DNA of 64,000 nucleotides from an uncultured Bacteroidales bacterium (GCA_900316305.1 ONCM01000002.1:101967-165966); one strand, 5' to 3'; counted from the first letter of the stretch, positions 9,054 through 18,092 are shown. Notes: generated by a model not told the origin, from the letters alone. A program made the numbers and translations.

Positions 9054-9964
9054 GAAAGTTGGAGCCCATCAAAGATGATGCAATGACATTTATTAGCAAT
9101 GTCATTGCTTCGTCGAACAAGAAGGGAAGAAACAACGAAGAATCGAAAAGGGAAACAAAGGAATTTCGTGATTCTTGTTCGACGGTTGTTTCCGAAAACG
9201 AGCAAACCATCAAGCAGTATGATAAAGATTTTGAAGCAAACACATTGGAAAACCTTGAAAATAAAGGTCAACTGAACAATGAAAAAAAAGATTTTTTTTT
9301 GAGTTTGTATTCATTTCGAAAAAAAGCAATTTCTCAATTAAGAGAGACAGTCTTGACAGAGAAAGGGTATAGGAATGATATTTGTCCGTTGTGCGAATGT
9401 GATACGGTTACTACGATGGATCATTATCTTCCTAAAGAAAAGTATGCTCTATTTGTTATTCATCCAAGAAATTTGATACCTTGCTGTAATAGTTGCAACC
9501 AACACAAAAGCGATAATGTTTTTAAAGATGGGAAAAGAGTGTTTTGGAATTGTTATTTGGATAATCCTGTTGATAAGCAGTATTTGAAATGCGAAATATT
9601 AAAAAGAGAAAATGGTTTGATAGATGTGGAATTCACAATAGATAAGAGTGAATTATCGGAACAGGAAGCGTGTGTCATTGAAAACACGTTAGGAAGTGAC
9701 GGTCAGAATGTAATAGGGCAATACAAGAAAATGGTTGGAAATGAAATGATTATGCTTGTAAAACGAATTTCAGGTCTGATGATGAATGGAGACCAGTTTG
9801 ATAATAGTATAAGAAAAATCAAAGAAGCTGATTTGTCTAACTGTATTATGAATGATTGGAGAGATGTTTTGAAAAATGTATTGTTGAACTCTAATGATTT
9901 TTTGAATTTTGCAAAAAAAGAATCCGAAAAAATCATTGAGAAAAGTGAGTTGGGCAGGAATTGA
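9050..9964 (+). CDS. Septu-like HNH endonuclease (PtuB-type)
   Basis: A 304-residue protein with a zinc-bound HNH centre: CPLC at residues 112-115, DHYLPK with D124 and H125, then CCNSCNQHKSD with C146, C149 and H152. This is the beta-beta-alpha metal nuclease arrangement. The N-terminal 100 residues are charged and helical, and the C-terminal 130 residues are helical and unassigned. It is translationally coupled to the ATPase upstream. Expected to cut nucleic acid when the ATPase senses infection; the target is unknown. Somewhat longer than I would expect for a classic PtuB. Confidence 0.78.
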   Translation: MRKLEPIKDDAMTFISNVIASSNKKGRNNEESKRETKEFRDSCSTVVSENEQTIKQYDKDFEANTLENLENKGQLNNEKKDFFLSLYSFRKKAISQLRETVLTEKGYRNDICPLCECDTVTTMDHYLPKEKYALFVIHPRNLIPCCNSCNQHKSDNVFKDGKRVFWNCYLDNPVDKQYLKCEILKRENGLIDVEFTIDKSELSEQEACVIENTLGSDGQNVIGQYKKMVGNEMIMLVKRISGLMMNGDQFDNSIRKIKEADLSNCIMNDWRDVLKNVLLNSNDFLNFAKKESEKIIEKSELGRN

Positions 9965-10007
9965 TTAGACGATTTCAAGGAAAGGTATGAATAATCAAAA
10001 TAAACTG

Positions 10008-10015
10008 TATCTTTG
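10008..10015 (+). promoter_or_regulatory. Internal promoter in the island
   Basis: TATCTTTG lies 23 bases before the ATPase start at 10039 in the short gap after the HNH gene. It suggests that the ATPase/TOPRIM-like pair and hsdR can be transcribed independently of hsdM. Confidence 0.6.
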
Positions 10016-10038
10016 CAACCTGTAATTTATTAGGCTAT

Positions 10039-11151
10039 ATGAAATTCAAATCAATAAGCGCAACGGACAAAATATCGGGATGGAATGTAAAAAACATCCA
10101 GTTCAATCCTATGCTTACCCTACTGGTAGGTGCTTCTGGCGTGGGCAAAACCCGTATTCTGAACTTCATTAATGCTTTGTGTCAGATTGCACAAGGTAAA
10201 TCTTTCAATGGAATTGCATGGAAAGTGGAGTTTGAACAAGATGGGCATGATTATGTATGGGAAGGTGAATTTGAAGCAAAACAAAACAATGATAAGTTTA
10301 TTCCTGACTTAAAGGAAAACAAGTTAACACTTGTTGAAGAATTCATTTCGGACAACGGAAAAATCATTGTTTCGCGCACTGATGGCTCCTTTGCATATAA
10401 AGATACCGAGATGGTTAAGTTGGATGATACCAAAAGTGCTGTGGAACTTTTGAAAGGTGAGGATACCATCAAACCTATTTACGACGGCTTTAGTCAATGT
10501 TATAGTCTAAATGTGGCAGACACTTCGATTCACGTTTCACCAGTGGTGGATGTTAGTAAACGGAATGCACTAAATATTATGCTCGTAAAAGCTTTGAATA
10601 TGTTTTCTCCTTTGGAGAGATTGTTCCTACTTCGTGAGAATAAACTGAAAGAATATGATGTGATTTGTCAGAAGTTCCAAGAGATTTTCCCTACGGTTGA
10701 GAAGATTGATTTCACACTGGCAAAAACTTTTAACGAAACCCTTATTCCTGTTCTAATAATTAAGGAGAAGAATGTTGCCACTTGGATTAGGCAAAATGAA
10801 ATTTCTTCCGGTATGATGCGCACCTTGCTGCAAATCATCACGTTGGTATTGGCAAATGATGGAGATGTGCTTATGATTGACGAGTTTGAGAACGGTCTTG
10901 GGGTGAACTGCATTAACGAGTTAGCAGACCTAATCATGGAACCTGAGGCGGACATCCAAGTGGTGATGACCAGCCACCATCCTTATATCATCAACGCCAT
11001 TCCCGTCAAGGATTGGAAGATTCTCACGCGTAACGGAAGCGATGTGCATGTGCATACCGCAGAGGAGCTCCATATCGGCGAACATTCGAAACATGAAGCA
11101 TTTATGCAGTTGCTGCAAACCCCGGAATACAGGACAGGACAAAATAGATAA
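10039..11151 (+). CDS. AAA/ABC-type ATPase of a two-gene defence module
   Basis: A 370-residue ATPase of the AAA_21/RloA type. Walker A GASGVGKTR begins at residue 31, the signature helix is near SSGMMRT (about 257), and Walker B VLMIDEFENGLG has D281 and E282, followed by TSHHPYIINAI. The family acts as an ATP-driven sensor or regulator in several phage-defence pairs. It is followed after 25 bases by a small TOPRIM-like gene, a layout shared with Rlo-, PARIS- and OLD-like ATPase/TOPRIM modules. It is not similar in layout to the larger ATPase at 7101. Naming the system would need profile comparison. Confidence 0.8.
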   Translation: MKFKSISATDKISGWNVKNIQFNPMLTLLVGASGVGKTRILNFINALCQIAQGKSFNGIAWKVEFEQDGHDYVWEGEFEAKQNNDKFIPDLKENKLTLVEEFISDNGKIIVSRTDGSFAYKDTEMVKLDDTKSAVELLKGEDTIKPIYDGFSQCYSLNVADTSIHVSPVVDVSKRNALNIMLVKALNMFSPLERLFLLRENKLKEYDVICQKFQEIFPTVEKIDFTLAKTFNETLIPVLIIKEKNVATWIRQNEISSGMMRTLLQIITLVLANDGDVLMIDEFENGLGVNCINELADLIMEPEADIQVVMTSHHPYIINAIPVKDWKILTRNGSDVHVHTAEELHIGEHSKHEAFMQLLQTPEYRTGQNR

Positions 11152-11176
11152 TCAAGAAACATAATCACGAAACAAA

Positions 11177-11869
11177 ATGAACTTTTACATCGTTGTTGAA
11201 GGTGACAAGACCGAAATGTCTGTTTATCCGGCATGGCTTTCTGTGCTGGCTCCGACCTATACTCGTATTCATAGTGCTTGGGATGTACATGAGAATAACT
11301 ACTACATCTTCAGCGCAGGAGGAATCCCCTCTATCTATACCCATGTGAAGAATGCCGTTTTGGACATCAATGCGATTAACGCACAAGGCGGACCAAAATA
11401 CGACTATCTATTGGTTTGTCTCGATACAGAAGAGGAGACACGTCAATACCATTTGGATAGAATCAATGCCGAATTGCAGTCGAACGGTGTGTCTTTGCAA
11501 AATGCCGAACTGGTTGTTTTTGAGCAAAAAGTGTGCATGGAAACTTGGTTCTTGGGCAATCAAAGCGTATTCAAAGAGAATCCGCAAAATCCTGAGTATT
11601 TGGATTTTATTCGCTATTACAACGTGGGGAAAGACAATCCGGAAGAGATGAGCAATATGGATGAGAACAGGTTTGCCACAACGGCGCGATTTCATGTTCG
11701 TTATTTGAAAAGAATGTTGGAGGAACGGAATATGACCTATTCGAAGAACAACACAGATGATGTTCAGCAATCGGCGTATCTTCAACAATTGATCAAACGA
11801 TATGAGGAGACGGAACATATTGCCTCTTTCGGCAGCTGGTATGAGTTTGTGAAAGCACATTTCAAGTGA
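11177..11869 (+). CDS. TOPRIM-like partner of the ATPase
   Basis: A 230-residue protein beginning MNFYIVVEGDKTE: a beta strand followed by a conserved Glu (E8). A second strand ends in VCLDTEEET with D83, E85 and E86. This E...DxE pattern suggests a TOPRIM metal-binding fold as in RloB, OLD and AriB nucleases, but I do not identify the exact family. A later VFEQKVCMETWFLG segment is typical of this type of small effector. Four bases separate it from hsdR, so it is cotranscribed with the ATPase and probably with the restriction subunit. Function as nuclease effector is inference. Confidence 0.65.
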   Translation: MNFYIVVEGDKTEMSVYPAWLSVLAPTYTRIHSAWDVHENNYYIFSAGGIPSIYTHVKNAVLDINAINAQGGPKYDYLLVCLDTEEETRQYHLDRINAELQSNGVSLQNAELVVFEQKVCMETWFLGNQSVFKENPQNPEYLDFIRYYNVGKDNPEEMSNMDENRFATTARFHVRYLKRMLEERNMTYSKNNTDDVQQSAYLQQLIKRYEETEHIASFGSWYEFVKAHFK

Positions 11870-11873
11870 GATT

Positions 11874-14800
11874 ATGCGCAATTTCGACTACATAAAGGAT
11901 TTGGGGCTGAACGACCTCTACACCTTCTGTTCAGCGGCTGAAGAGTATCAGCTCAGCAAACCTGATTTCAGTGCCCTCAATTCCCGAAAAGCATTGGAAT
12001 ACATCGTTTATGCGCTCTATTATCTGAAAAACTTTGACCGACCCGAAAGGGCCACTTTGTTTGAACTGATTGAAGGTGAGCCTTTCCGTGAGTTTGTCAA
12101 CGATGATCGCGTGATGATGGCGGTTCATTATGTGCGCAAAGTGGGCAACCGGGCTGCGCATACGGTGAGCGTGACAAAGAAAGAATCGTTCTTTGCGCTG
12201 CTCAACATCTACAATGTGGTCGGTGCCATTCTGTTGAAGCTAAAGATAGTCAACGAAGTTCATCCTTTTGACAAGAGTCTTATACCCAAAACGGCTGAAC
12301 ATTCGGTGCTCACTCCCGCCGACGTGGAGGTGAACGCCAACGATGCTTTTGTAGCCGCTGCTGACAAAACAGCGCTAACTGCCAAAGAACCGGTGAAAGA
12401 GCTTCCGAACGGTCTGTCAGAGGCTGAAACCCGCAGACTGTATATCGACCTGCTGTTGGCGGAAGCCGGATGGGAAGTGCTCACCCAAGAAAACTTGCCC
12501 GCTGCCGCTAAAGCCGGAATAGAGATTCGCGTGGAAGGAATGCCCAACAACAAAGAGGAGGGCTACTGCGATTATGTGCTTTACGGCAAAGACGGCAAGG
12601 CGCTGGCTGTGGTGGAGGCCAAACGAACCAGCGTGGACGAAAAAAGAGGCAAACACCAAGCGGAACTTTATGCCGATTGTCTGGAAAATCAATACGGTGT
12701 CCGCCCCGTTATCTATTACACCAACGGCTTCCACACAAAAATTATCGACGGCTTGGGCTATCCGCCTCGTCCTGTGATGGGTTTCCATACCATCAACGAT
12801 TTGGAACTGATCCTTTCGCGTAGAGGACGGAAGAAAATGACAGATTTGGCCATCAAGGATTCCATCACGAACCGGGCCTATCAGAAACGAGCCATCCGTG
12901 CTGTTTGCGACCATCTGAACGACATGCATAGAAGGGCGTTGATTGTAATGGCGACGGGAACAGGAAAGACCCGTGTGGCCATCTCGCTCTGCGATGTCCT
13001 ATTGCGTAACCAATGGGTGAAAAACGTGCTGTTTCTGGCCGATCGCACCTCGTTGGTGAAACAAGCCTACGATAATTTCAGGGAACATCTGAACAACTAC
13101 TCCTTTTGCAAACTCACCGAGCCCGAGGATGAGAACAACCGTCGGAGCGCCCGTCTGATGTTCAGCACCTACCAGACGATGATCAACTACATTGATGCTG
13201 AGGACAAGGAGTTCTCTATCGGTCGTTTCGATCTCATTATCCTTGATGAAGCGCATCGCTCCGTTTTCAGGAAATACACGGCCATCTTTGAATATTTCGA
13301 CAGTTTCTTGGTAGGCTTAACCGCAACGCCACGCGACGAGGTTGACCGCAGCACTTTCGACCTGTTTCAGCTTGAGAGCAACGAGCCCAATTTCACCTAC
13401 ACGCAAACAGAGGCCGAAAACGATCATTGGCTTGTGGGCTATAATCCGATTTCACGAACCACCCGACGACTGCGGGAAGGCATTTTGTATGACTCTTTGA
13501 CTGACGATGAAAAAGAGCAGTTGGACCAGGCTTGGGAGTACGAGAAAGCGCGTGCGGAAATGAAGACGGGATTGCCCCAAACCAAAACCCCACGCGATAT
13601 TGAAAAGAAAGAGCTTTTCGACTATATCTACAATATTTCCACCGTTGACATTGTCATTCAGGATTTGATGAACAATGGTTTGAAAGTGAACAATGGCGAC
13701 AAATTAGGCAAAACCATTATCTTTGCTTACGACCACAAGCATGCTCAGTTAGTTGTAGATCGTTTTTATGCGCTTTATCCCCGATTTGGCAGCGATTTTT
13801 GTCAATTGGTGGATTATAGTGTGAATTATGCACAGGATATCATTGACAAGTTTAAGGTGCGGGAGAAGATGCCGCAGATTGTCGTTTCGGTGGATATGCT
13901 TGATACGGGTATTGATGTGCCTGATATTCTGAACCTTGTGTTTTTCAAACCCGTTTACAGCAAGATTAAATTCATCCAAATGATAGGGCGCGGAACACGT
14001 CTTAGTCCGGGTATATTCGCAGATGGCACCGATAAGAAGGAATTCTACATCTTCGACTGGTGTGAGAACTTTGAGTACTTCAACGAGAATAGCAACGGTC
14101 ACGAGCCCCAACCCACGATGTCGCTGTCGGAACGCCTTTTCGGGCTAATGCTCGACATTGCGGTGATTCTTCAACATCAAAAATACCAGCAGGACACCTT
14201 TGCACAAGAACTATGTACCAGCTTGAAAGACGAATTGTATGAGCAGGTGAATCAGCTGAATGAAAAGCATATTTCTGTCCGAAAGCACTTGGATGTTGTC
14301 GATAGATTCAAGCAGAGACAGAAATGGCTCTATCTTTCTGAACTGGATGCGGTGGACATGAAACAAAAGATTGCTCCCATGATTCTCAACGAACAGGACG
14401 ACAACGGGAGCCGGATGTTCGACGCATTGATGCTGCATATTGAACTTTCCAAACTTACGAAAGAGGTGAATGCCCGACGTAGTAAGAAAAAAGTCTCCGA
14501 TATAGGCCAACTGCTTCAGCGCAAGGCAAGTATTCCCGCCGTGATGGAGAAGATGGATATCATCATAGAGGTCAGCAATTTCGCATTTTGGGATACCGCT
14601 TCGCTCGAGCGGTTGGAAGATGTCCGATTAGAATTGAGGGGTATTGTGTATGTGACATTGGGCTCGCAGCATGAGACGTTCTTCATCAACATCTCCGACA
14701 CAATGGAGGAAAAGGAGGGCGTTGAGAAACCTGAATTTGAGACGGACTACCACACTCGCATTTTGGACTATCTAAAAGAACACCGAGACAGTGAAGCAAT

Positions 14801-15206
14801 AAACAAAATCTACCGTTTGGAGCAACTCACTCCAGCCGACATTGTGGAGTTGGAACGCATCTGTTGGCAGGAACTCGGCACCAAAGAGGAATATGAGGAT
14901 TATGTCAAGAAGGGACAGATGATTTGTGGTGACCGAGTGGCAGCATTCATCCGCTCCATCATCGGCATAGACAGACGCATTGCTAAGGAAAAGTATTCTG
15001 AATTTCTGAGTGACATTGTGTTGAATAGTCTTCAGGAAGAATATCTCAACCAAATCATCGGTTATGTATGCGAAAACGGCGACATCACTCCTGAAACACT
15101 CCTCACCGACGAAAATTTCCGAGGCGTGGATTTAAACACTGTTTTCGGCACCAACCTTGTTTCAATAAGGCGGTATGTGGAGAAGCTGCATGGGGTGATT
15201 GCGTAA
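11874..15206 (+). CDS. hsdR: Type I restriction endonuclease/translocase subunit
   Basis: The R subunit hydrolyses ATP to pull DNA and cuts it when translocation stalls. Residues 1-130 resemble DUF4145 (KVGNRAAHT). An HSDR_N nuclease core follows, with D233 and E248-A-K250. The SF2 helicase engine has Walker A ATGTGKT (360-366), DEAH (458-461), GLTATP and QMIGRGTRL. The 1110-residue length is usual for the family. It shares the higher G+C content of hsdM although about 9 kb of cargo separates them. No frameshift or lost motif is visible, so the M, S and R set looks functional. Confidence 0.95.
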   Translation: MRNFDYIKDLGLNDLYTFCSAAEEYQLSKPDFSALNSRKALEYIVYALYYLKNFDRPERATLFELIEGEPFREFVNDDRVMMAVHYVRKVGNRAAHTVSVTKKESFFALLNIYNVVGAILLKLKIVNEVHPFDKSLIPKTAEHSVLTPADVEVNANDAFVAAADKTALTAKEPVKELPNGLSEAETRRLYIDLLLAEAGWEVLTQENLPAAAKAGIEIRVEGMPNNKEEGYCDYVLYGKDGKALAVVEAKRTSVDEKRGKHQAELYADCLENQYGVRPVIYYTNGFHTKIIDGLGYPPRPVMGFHTINDLELILSRRGRKKMTDLAIKDSITNRAYQKRAIRAVCDHLNDMHRRALIVMATGTGKTRVAISLCDVLLRNQWVKNVLFLADRTSLVKQAYDNFREHLNNYSFCKLTEPEDENNRRSARLMFSTYQTMINYIDAEDKEFSIGRFDLIILDEAHRSVFRKYTAIFEYFDSFLVGLTATPRDEVDRSTFDLFQLESNEPNFTYTQTEAENDHWLVGYNPISRTTRRLREGILYDSLTDDEKEQLDQAWEYEKARAEMKTGLPQTKTPRDIEKKELFDYIYNISTVDIVIQDLMNNGLKVNNGDKLGKTIIFAYDHKHAQLVVDRFYALYPRFGSDFCQLVDYSVNYAQDIIDKFKVREKMPQIVVSVDMLDTGIDVPDILNLVFFKPVYSKIKFIQMIGRGTRLSPGIFADGTDKKEFYIFDWCENFEYFNENSNGHEPQPTMSLSERLFGLMLDIAVILQHQKYQQDTFAQELCTSLKDELYEQVNQLNEKHISVRKHLDVVDRFKQRQKWLYLSELDAVDMKQKIAPMILNEQDDNGSRMFDALMLHIELSKLTKEVNARRSKKKVSDIGQLLQRKASIPAVMEKMDIIIEVSNFAFWDTASLERLEDVRLELRGIVYVTLGSQHETFFINISDTMEEKEGVEKPEFETDYHTRILDYLKEHRDSEAINKIYRLEQLTPADIVELERICWQELGTKEEYEDYVKKGQMICGDRVAAFIRSIIGIDRRIAKEKYSEFLSDIVLNSLQEEYLNQIIGYVCENGDITPETLLTDENFRGVDLNTVFGTNLVSIRRYVEKLHGVIA

Positions 15207-15233
15207 TTCTTACGTGTCTATTTTCAGAATCGA

Positions 15234-15275
15234 ATACGTTCACCATCCCTGAACCTATCCGTTGTATTTTTGCCG
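15234..15275 (+). repeat. Right copy of 42-bp direct repeat; rmuC promoter region
   Basis: Identical to 973-1014. It includes TATTTTTG (15267-15274), the likely -7 element for rmuC, whose ATG is at 15314. Because this copy serves a resident housekeeping gene, it is the more likely original and the left copy the duplicate. Confidence 0.85.
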
Positions 15276-15313
15276 GCAGAAATCAACAGTATTAATCAAA
15301 ACCAAACCCCCTT

Positions 15314-17101
15314 ATGAACACATTCATATACATCATTTTAGCATTGGTGGCGGTTTGCACCGTCTGCACGGTCATCGTTATGGTCAAAGTCTTTTCCAGA
15401 CAAGAGACTACCTCGGATGTCTCATCAAAAGACTTTGACCGCTTGGAGAGCAAAATTTCGGAAGAGAACAGAAATGCCCGACAAGAGCTGTCAGACAATA
15501 TTGACAAGATTAGAAAAGAGCTCTCAGACAATGTTGGGAAAACGCGGGAGGAGCTGTCAGACAACATGGGAAAGATGAGAGACGAGCTGTCGGGGAATGT
15601 TGGGAAGATGCGAGAGGAAATTTCCGGCACGGTGGACAAATTACGTTCCGAATTCACTGAAAATGTGAGCCAGTTAAGGAAAGAATCATCGGAAACTTCC
15701 AAAAGCCAGCGAGAGGAGACACAGAAAGTGTTTACGGACTTTCAGACCGCATTCGGTGATAATGTCACTAAACTCAATTCTTTCCAAAAGGAAGGCTTCG
15801 ATGACATGGGTAAGCGCAACAAAGTGTTTGCGGACGCCATGGAGTCGAAACTTGAAACCTTGAAGGATAGCACCAATATGACGCTCACAAAATCATTCGA
15901 GCAGTTCTTCAAGACTTTCGATGCCAATACGGATAAATCGGTTGAGGCGCAGAATGCTGGTTTTGAGAAGATGGAGAAACGTCAGTCGGACTTGATCAAG
16001 ACTACGGAAACCAAACTTGACGCGCTGCGTTCCATCGTCGAGGAAAAGCTGACTACGATGTCCGAGAAGTTTCAGGAAGGGTTCGAGAAGAACACCGAAA
16101 AGATGGTGGAAGCCCAGAAGGAACGGTTTGCCGAAATGGACAAGCGGCAGTCGGACCTGATCCAAACGACAGAGAAACGGTTGGATGAGATGCGGGCAAC
16201 GGTGGACGAGAAGTTGCAGAAGACCCTGAACGACCGGCTTGGGCAGTCTTTCAAGCTGGTCAGCGAGCAACTGGAGAGCGTACAAAAAGGGTTGGGCGAG
16301 ATGAAGAACCTCGCTTCCGATGTCGGAGGTTTGAAGAACGCGCTCACCAATGTCAAGGTGCGTGGCAATTTCGGGGAGCTGCAACTCAAGGCGTTGTTGG
16401 AGCAGATGCTGGCTCCCGAGCAATACGATGAGAATGTGGCCACCGTGCCCGGCAGCTCGGAACGCGTGGAGTTCGCCATCAAGTTGCCCGGCAAGGATGA
16501 TCCCCACGGCTCGGTGTATCTGCCTGTCGATTCCAAGTTCCCCAAGGATGTCTATGACCAGTATGTCGATGCTATTGACACGGGGGACGCTGCGGCGATC
16601 AAATCGAAATCCAGCCAGTTCGAGAACACGATATTGGCCATGGCGAAGGACATCAGCACCAAGTACATATCCGTCCCCGACACGACCAATTTCGCCATCA
16701 TGTTTGTGCCCGTTGAGAACATCTACGCCGAGGTCATACGCCGTTCGAAACTTACACAGGAACTGAGAGACAAATGGAACGTGCTCGTCACGGGACCGAC
16801 CACCTTGGGCGCCCTGCTCAGCAGCTTGCAGATGGGCTTCCGCACATTGGCCATCGAGAAACGCAGCAACGATGTTTGGACCACCCTCGGTGCGGTCAAA
16901 ACGGAGTTCTCCAAATTTGGCGACCTGCTTGAGAAGGCCAAGAAGAACATTGATACGGCTTCCGCGACCATCGAACAACTTCAAGGCACGCGTACAAAAG
17001 CCATCAACCGCAAACTTCGGGAGGTTGAAGCCCTCCCGACGGATCAGGCGGCTGCACTGTTGCCGGATATGAACGAAGAAGGAGTGGTTGACGACGAGTA
17101 A
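15314..17101 (+). CDS. rmuC: DNA recombination protein RmuC
   Basis: RmuC limits recombination at inverted repeats and is a membrane-anchored PD-(D/E)XK-like family. Residues 4-26 form a membrane helix. Residues about 56-132 are seven degenerate 11-residue repeats of the form REELSDNVGKM, and two long related units around KRQSDLIKTTETKLD and KRQSDLIQTTEKRLD extend the coiled coil to about 330. The RmuC domain follows (VRGNFGELQLKALLEQML to about 560). At 595 residues it is longer than many RmuC proteins because of the coiled coil. It is monocistronic: promoter in the 42-bp repeat, terminator at 17131. Confidence 0.92.
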   Translation: MNTFIYIILALVAVCTVCTVIVMVKVFSRQETTSDVSSKDFDRLESKISEENRNARQELSDNIDKIRKELSDNVGKTREELSDNMGKMRDELSGNVGKMREEISGTVDKLRSEFTENVSQLRKESSETSKSQREETQKVFTDFQTAFGDNVTKLNSFQKEGFDDMGKRNKVFADAMESKLETLKDSTNMTLTKSFEQFFKTFDANTDKSVEAQNAGFEKMEKRQSDLIKTTETKLDALRSIVEEKLTTMSEKFQEGFEKNTEKMVEAQKERFAEMDKRQSDLIQTTEKRLDEMRATVDEKLQKTLNDRLGQSFKLVSEQLESVQKGLGEMKNLASDVGGLKNALTNVKVRGNFGELQLKALLEQMLAPEQYDENVATVPGSSERVEFAIKLPGKDDPHGSVYLPVDSKFPKDVYDQYVDAIDTGDAAAIKSKSSQFENTILAMAKDISTKYISVPDTTNFAIMFVPVENIYAEVIRRSKLTQELRDKWNVLVTGPTTLGALLSSLQMGFRTLAIEKRSNDVWTTLGAVKTEFSKFGDLLEKAKKNIDTASATIEQLQGTRTKAINRKLREVEALPTDQAAALLPDMNEEGVVDDE

Positions 17102-17130
17102 AAGTCAACACACATCCATTCTCTTCATCC

Positions 17131-17161
17131 AAAAGAGCAGTCCAACCACGACTGCTCTTTT
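17131..17161 (+). terminator. Intrinsic terminator after rmuC
   Basis: An 11-bp perfect stem, AAAAGAGCAGT and ACTGCTCTTTT, encloses a 9-base loop and runs into T residues, 29 bases after the rmuC stop. Confidence 0.85.
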
Positions 17162-17163
17162 TG

Positions 17164-17516
17164 TATCTCCGCAAAATCATATTCGATTCAAAAACTCGCA
17201 AAACATTCGCAATTGGCCGGTGATCAGTGAAAACTTCATTAGAGAATTATCTAGCCGTTTGAAGCCTTTTTTCTTGTTTGCGGTTGGATTATTTACACTA
17301 TCACCCTCGTCTCATGCGCGACCGTGTGGTGCGGAAAGCCAGGTGTGAATCTTATCTCCGGCCCATCATCACCCATAAAAAATCTGTGTAATCCGTGCAA
17401 TCTGTGTGACCACCACATTCGCCGCAGGCGAACCTTTCTGTGATTTCCGTGGTTTCTGTGTGACATTCTTTTTTTCGCCGCAGGCGAACCCTGGGGCAAA
17501 CATTTGCAGATGCCTC
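17164..17516. other. Gene-free stretch with short dispersed repeats
   Basis: No convincing gene. It holds a segment near 17193-17232 that recurs imperfectly at about 18952-18985 (GCAAAACATT core), a low-complexity run of the form AATCTGTGTAATCCGTGCAA, and two copies of the palindrome TTCGCCGCAGGCGAA at 17418-17432 and 17474-17488. Confidence 0.6.
17418..17488. repeat. Two copies of a 15-base hairpin repeat
   Basis: TTCGCCGCAGGCGAA occurs at 17418-17432 and 17474-17488, and a third time at 18928-18942. Each is a 6-bp stem with a 3-base loop. The spacing and flanks differ, so these are dispersed copies and not one tandem array. Confidence 0.7.
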
Positions 17517-17876
17517 TCACCCTCCACACCCGCCAATAAGCGGGGCCATCCAGGTCATCGGGTTGAGTTCGTGCTTTTTACGGTACTCGCGGCAGGCTCT
17601 GTTCCTTGCTGACCAGAACGCGTCTTCAAAATCAGCCTCGTTTTCGTCCGTGATTCGGTACTCGTAATCTCCTGTGTCGAGAACGTCGCACATTTTGCCG
17701 TTGTCGTCGCAAATTTCGTCCAAATCGCCGAAATATCCCCTGAAACCGACAGATTCATGCCACACGACGCTTAAACCGCTGTATTGCAAAGAGTCGTTGA
17801 TGTGGTCATACATATAACTTTCAAGCCGCTCCTTGTGCTGCTTGTCCAACGCTCCGGTGATGATCTGTTTTTCCAT
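17517..17876 (-). CDS. Small acidic protein of unknown function
   Basis: A 119-residue soluble protein, rich in Asp and Glu (FGDLDEICDDNGKMCD), with no signal peptide. I do not recognise it. It is supported as a real gene by a well-placed promoter element (TATCTTTG, 17910-17917 on this strand) 34 bases before the ATG. It ends in PLIGGCGG. It stands alone between rmuC and the KilA-N pseudogene. Confidence 0.6.
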   Translation of the reverse strand: MEKQIITGALDKQHKERLESYMYDHINDSLQYSGLSVVWHESVGFRGYFGDLDEICDDNGKMCDVLDTGDYEYRITDENEADFEDAFWSARNRACREYRKKHELNPMTWMAPLIGGCGG

Positions 17877-17909
17877 TACTCAATGTTTGCGATTTGCCGT
17901 TTCTGCCCG

Positions 17910-17917
17910 CAAAGATA
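17910..17917 (-). promoter_or_regulatory. Promoter -7 element for the 119-residue protein
   Basis: TATCTTTG on the minus strand, 34 bases upstream of the start at 17876. Confidence 0.55.
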
Positions 17918-18058
17918 CAAAAGTTTTCTGATTTCTGCGAAATCTTGTTCCAAAAATTAACTACTTATTCTCGATTAGTTAAGAGGTTTTTTGCATAGAC
18001 CTGACAGCCAGCGAAATATTTTTTTTCAAAACTCTTGACAAAAGGTGCTTCCGCGTTG

Positions 18059-18066
18059 TATATTTG
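18059..18066 (+). promoter_or_regulatory. Promoter of the KilA-N pseudogene
   Basis: TATATTTG with a TTG 21 bases upstream (18035-18037), the spacing typical of Bacteroidota promoters. It is intact although the gene behind it is broken. Confidence 0.6.
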
Positions 18067-18092
18067 CCGGAGGAAATGTAAAGTTCAAATGT

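Noticed and set aside
1241..15206. BREX or DISARM system
   Set aside because: No PglX-, PglZ- or DrmB-like gene is present; the methylase, specificity and translocase genes are of type I restriction form.
15893..16984. A 363-residue open frame antisense to rmuC
   Set aside because: Leu/Gln-rich complement of the coiled-coil coding region; no start signal.
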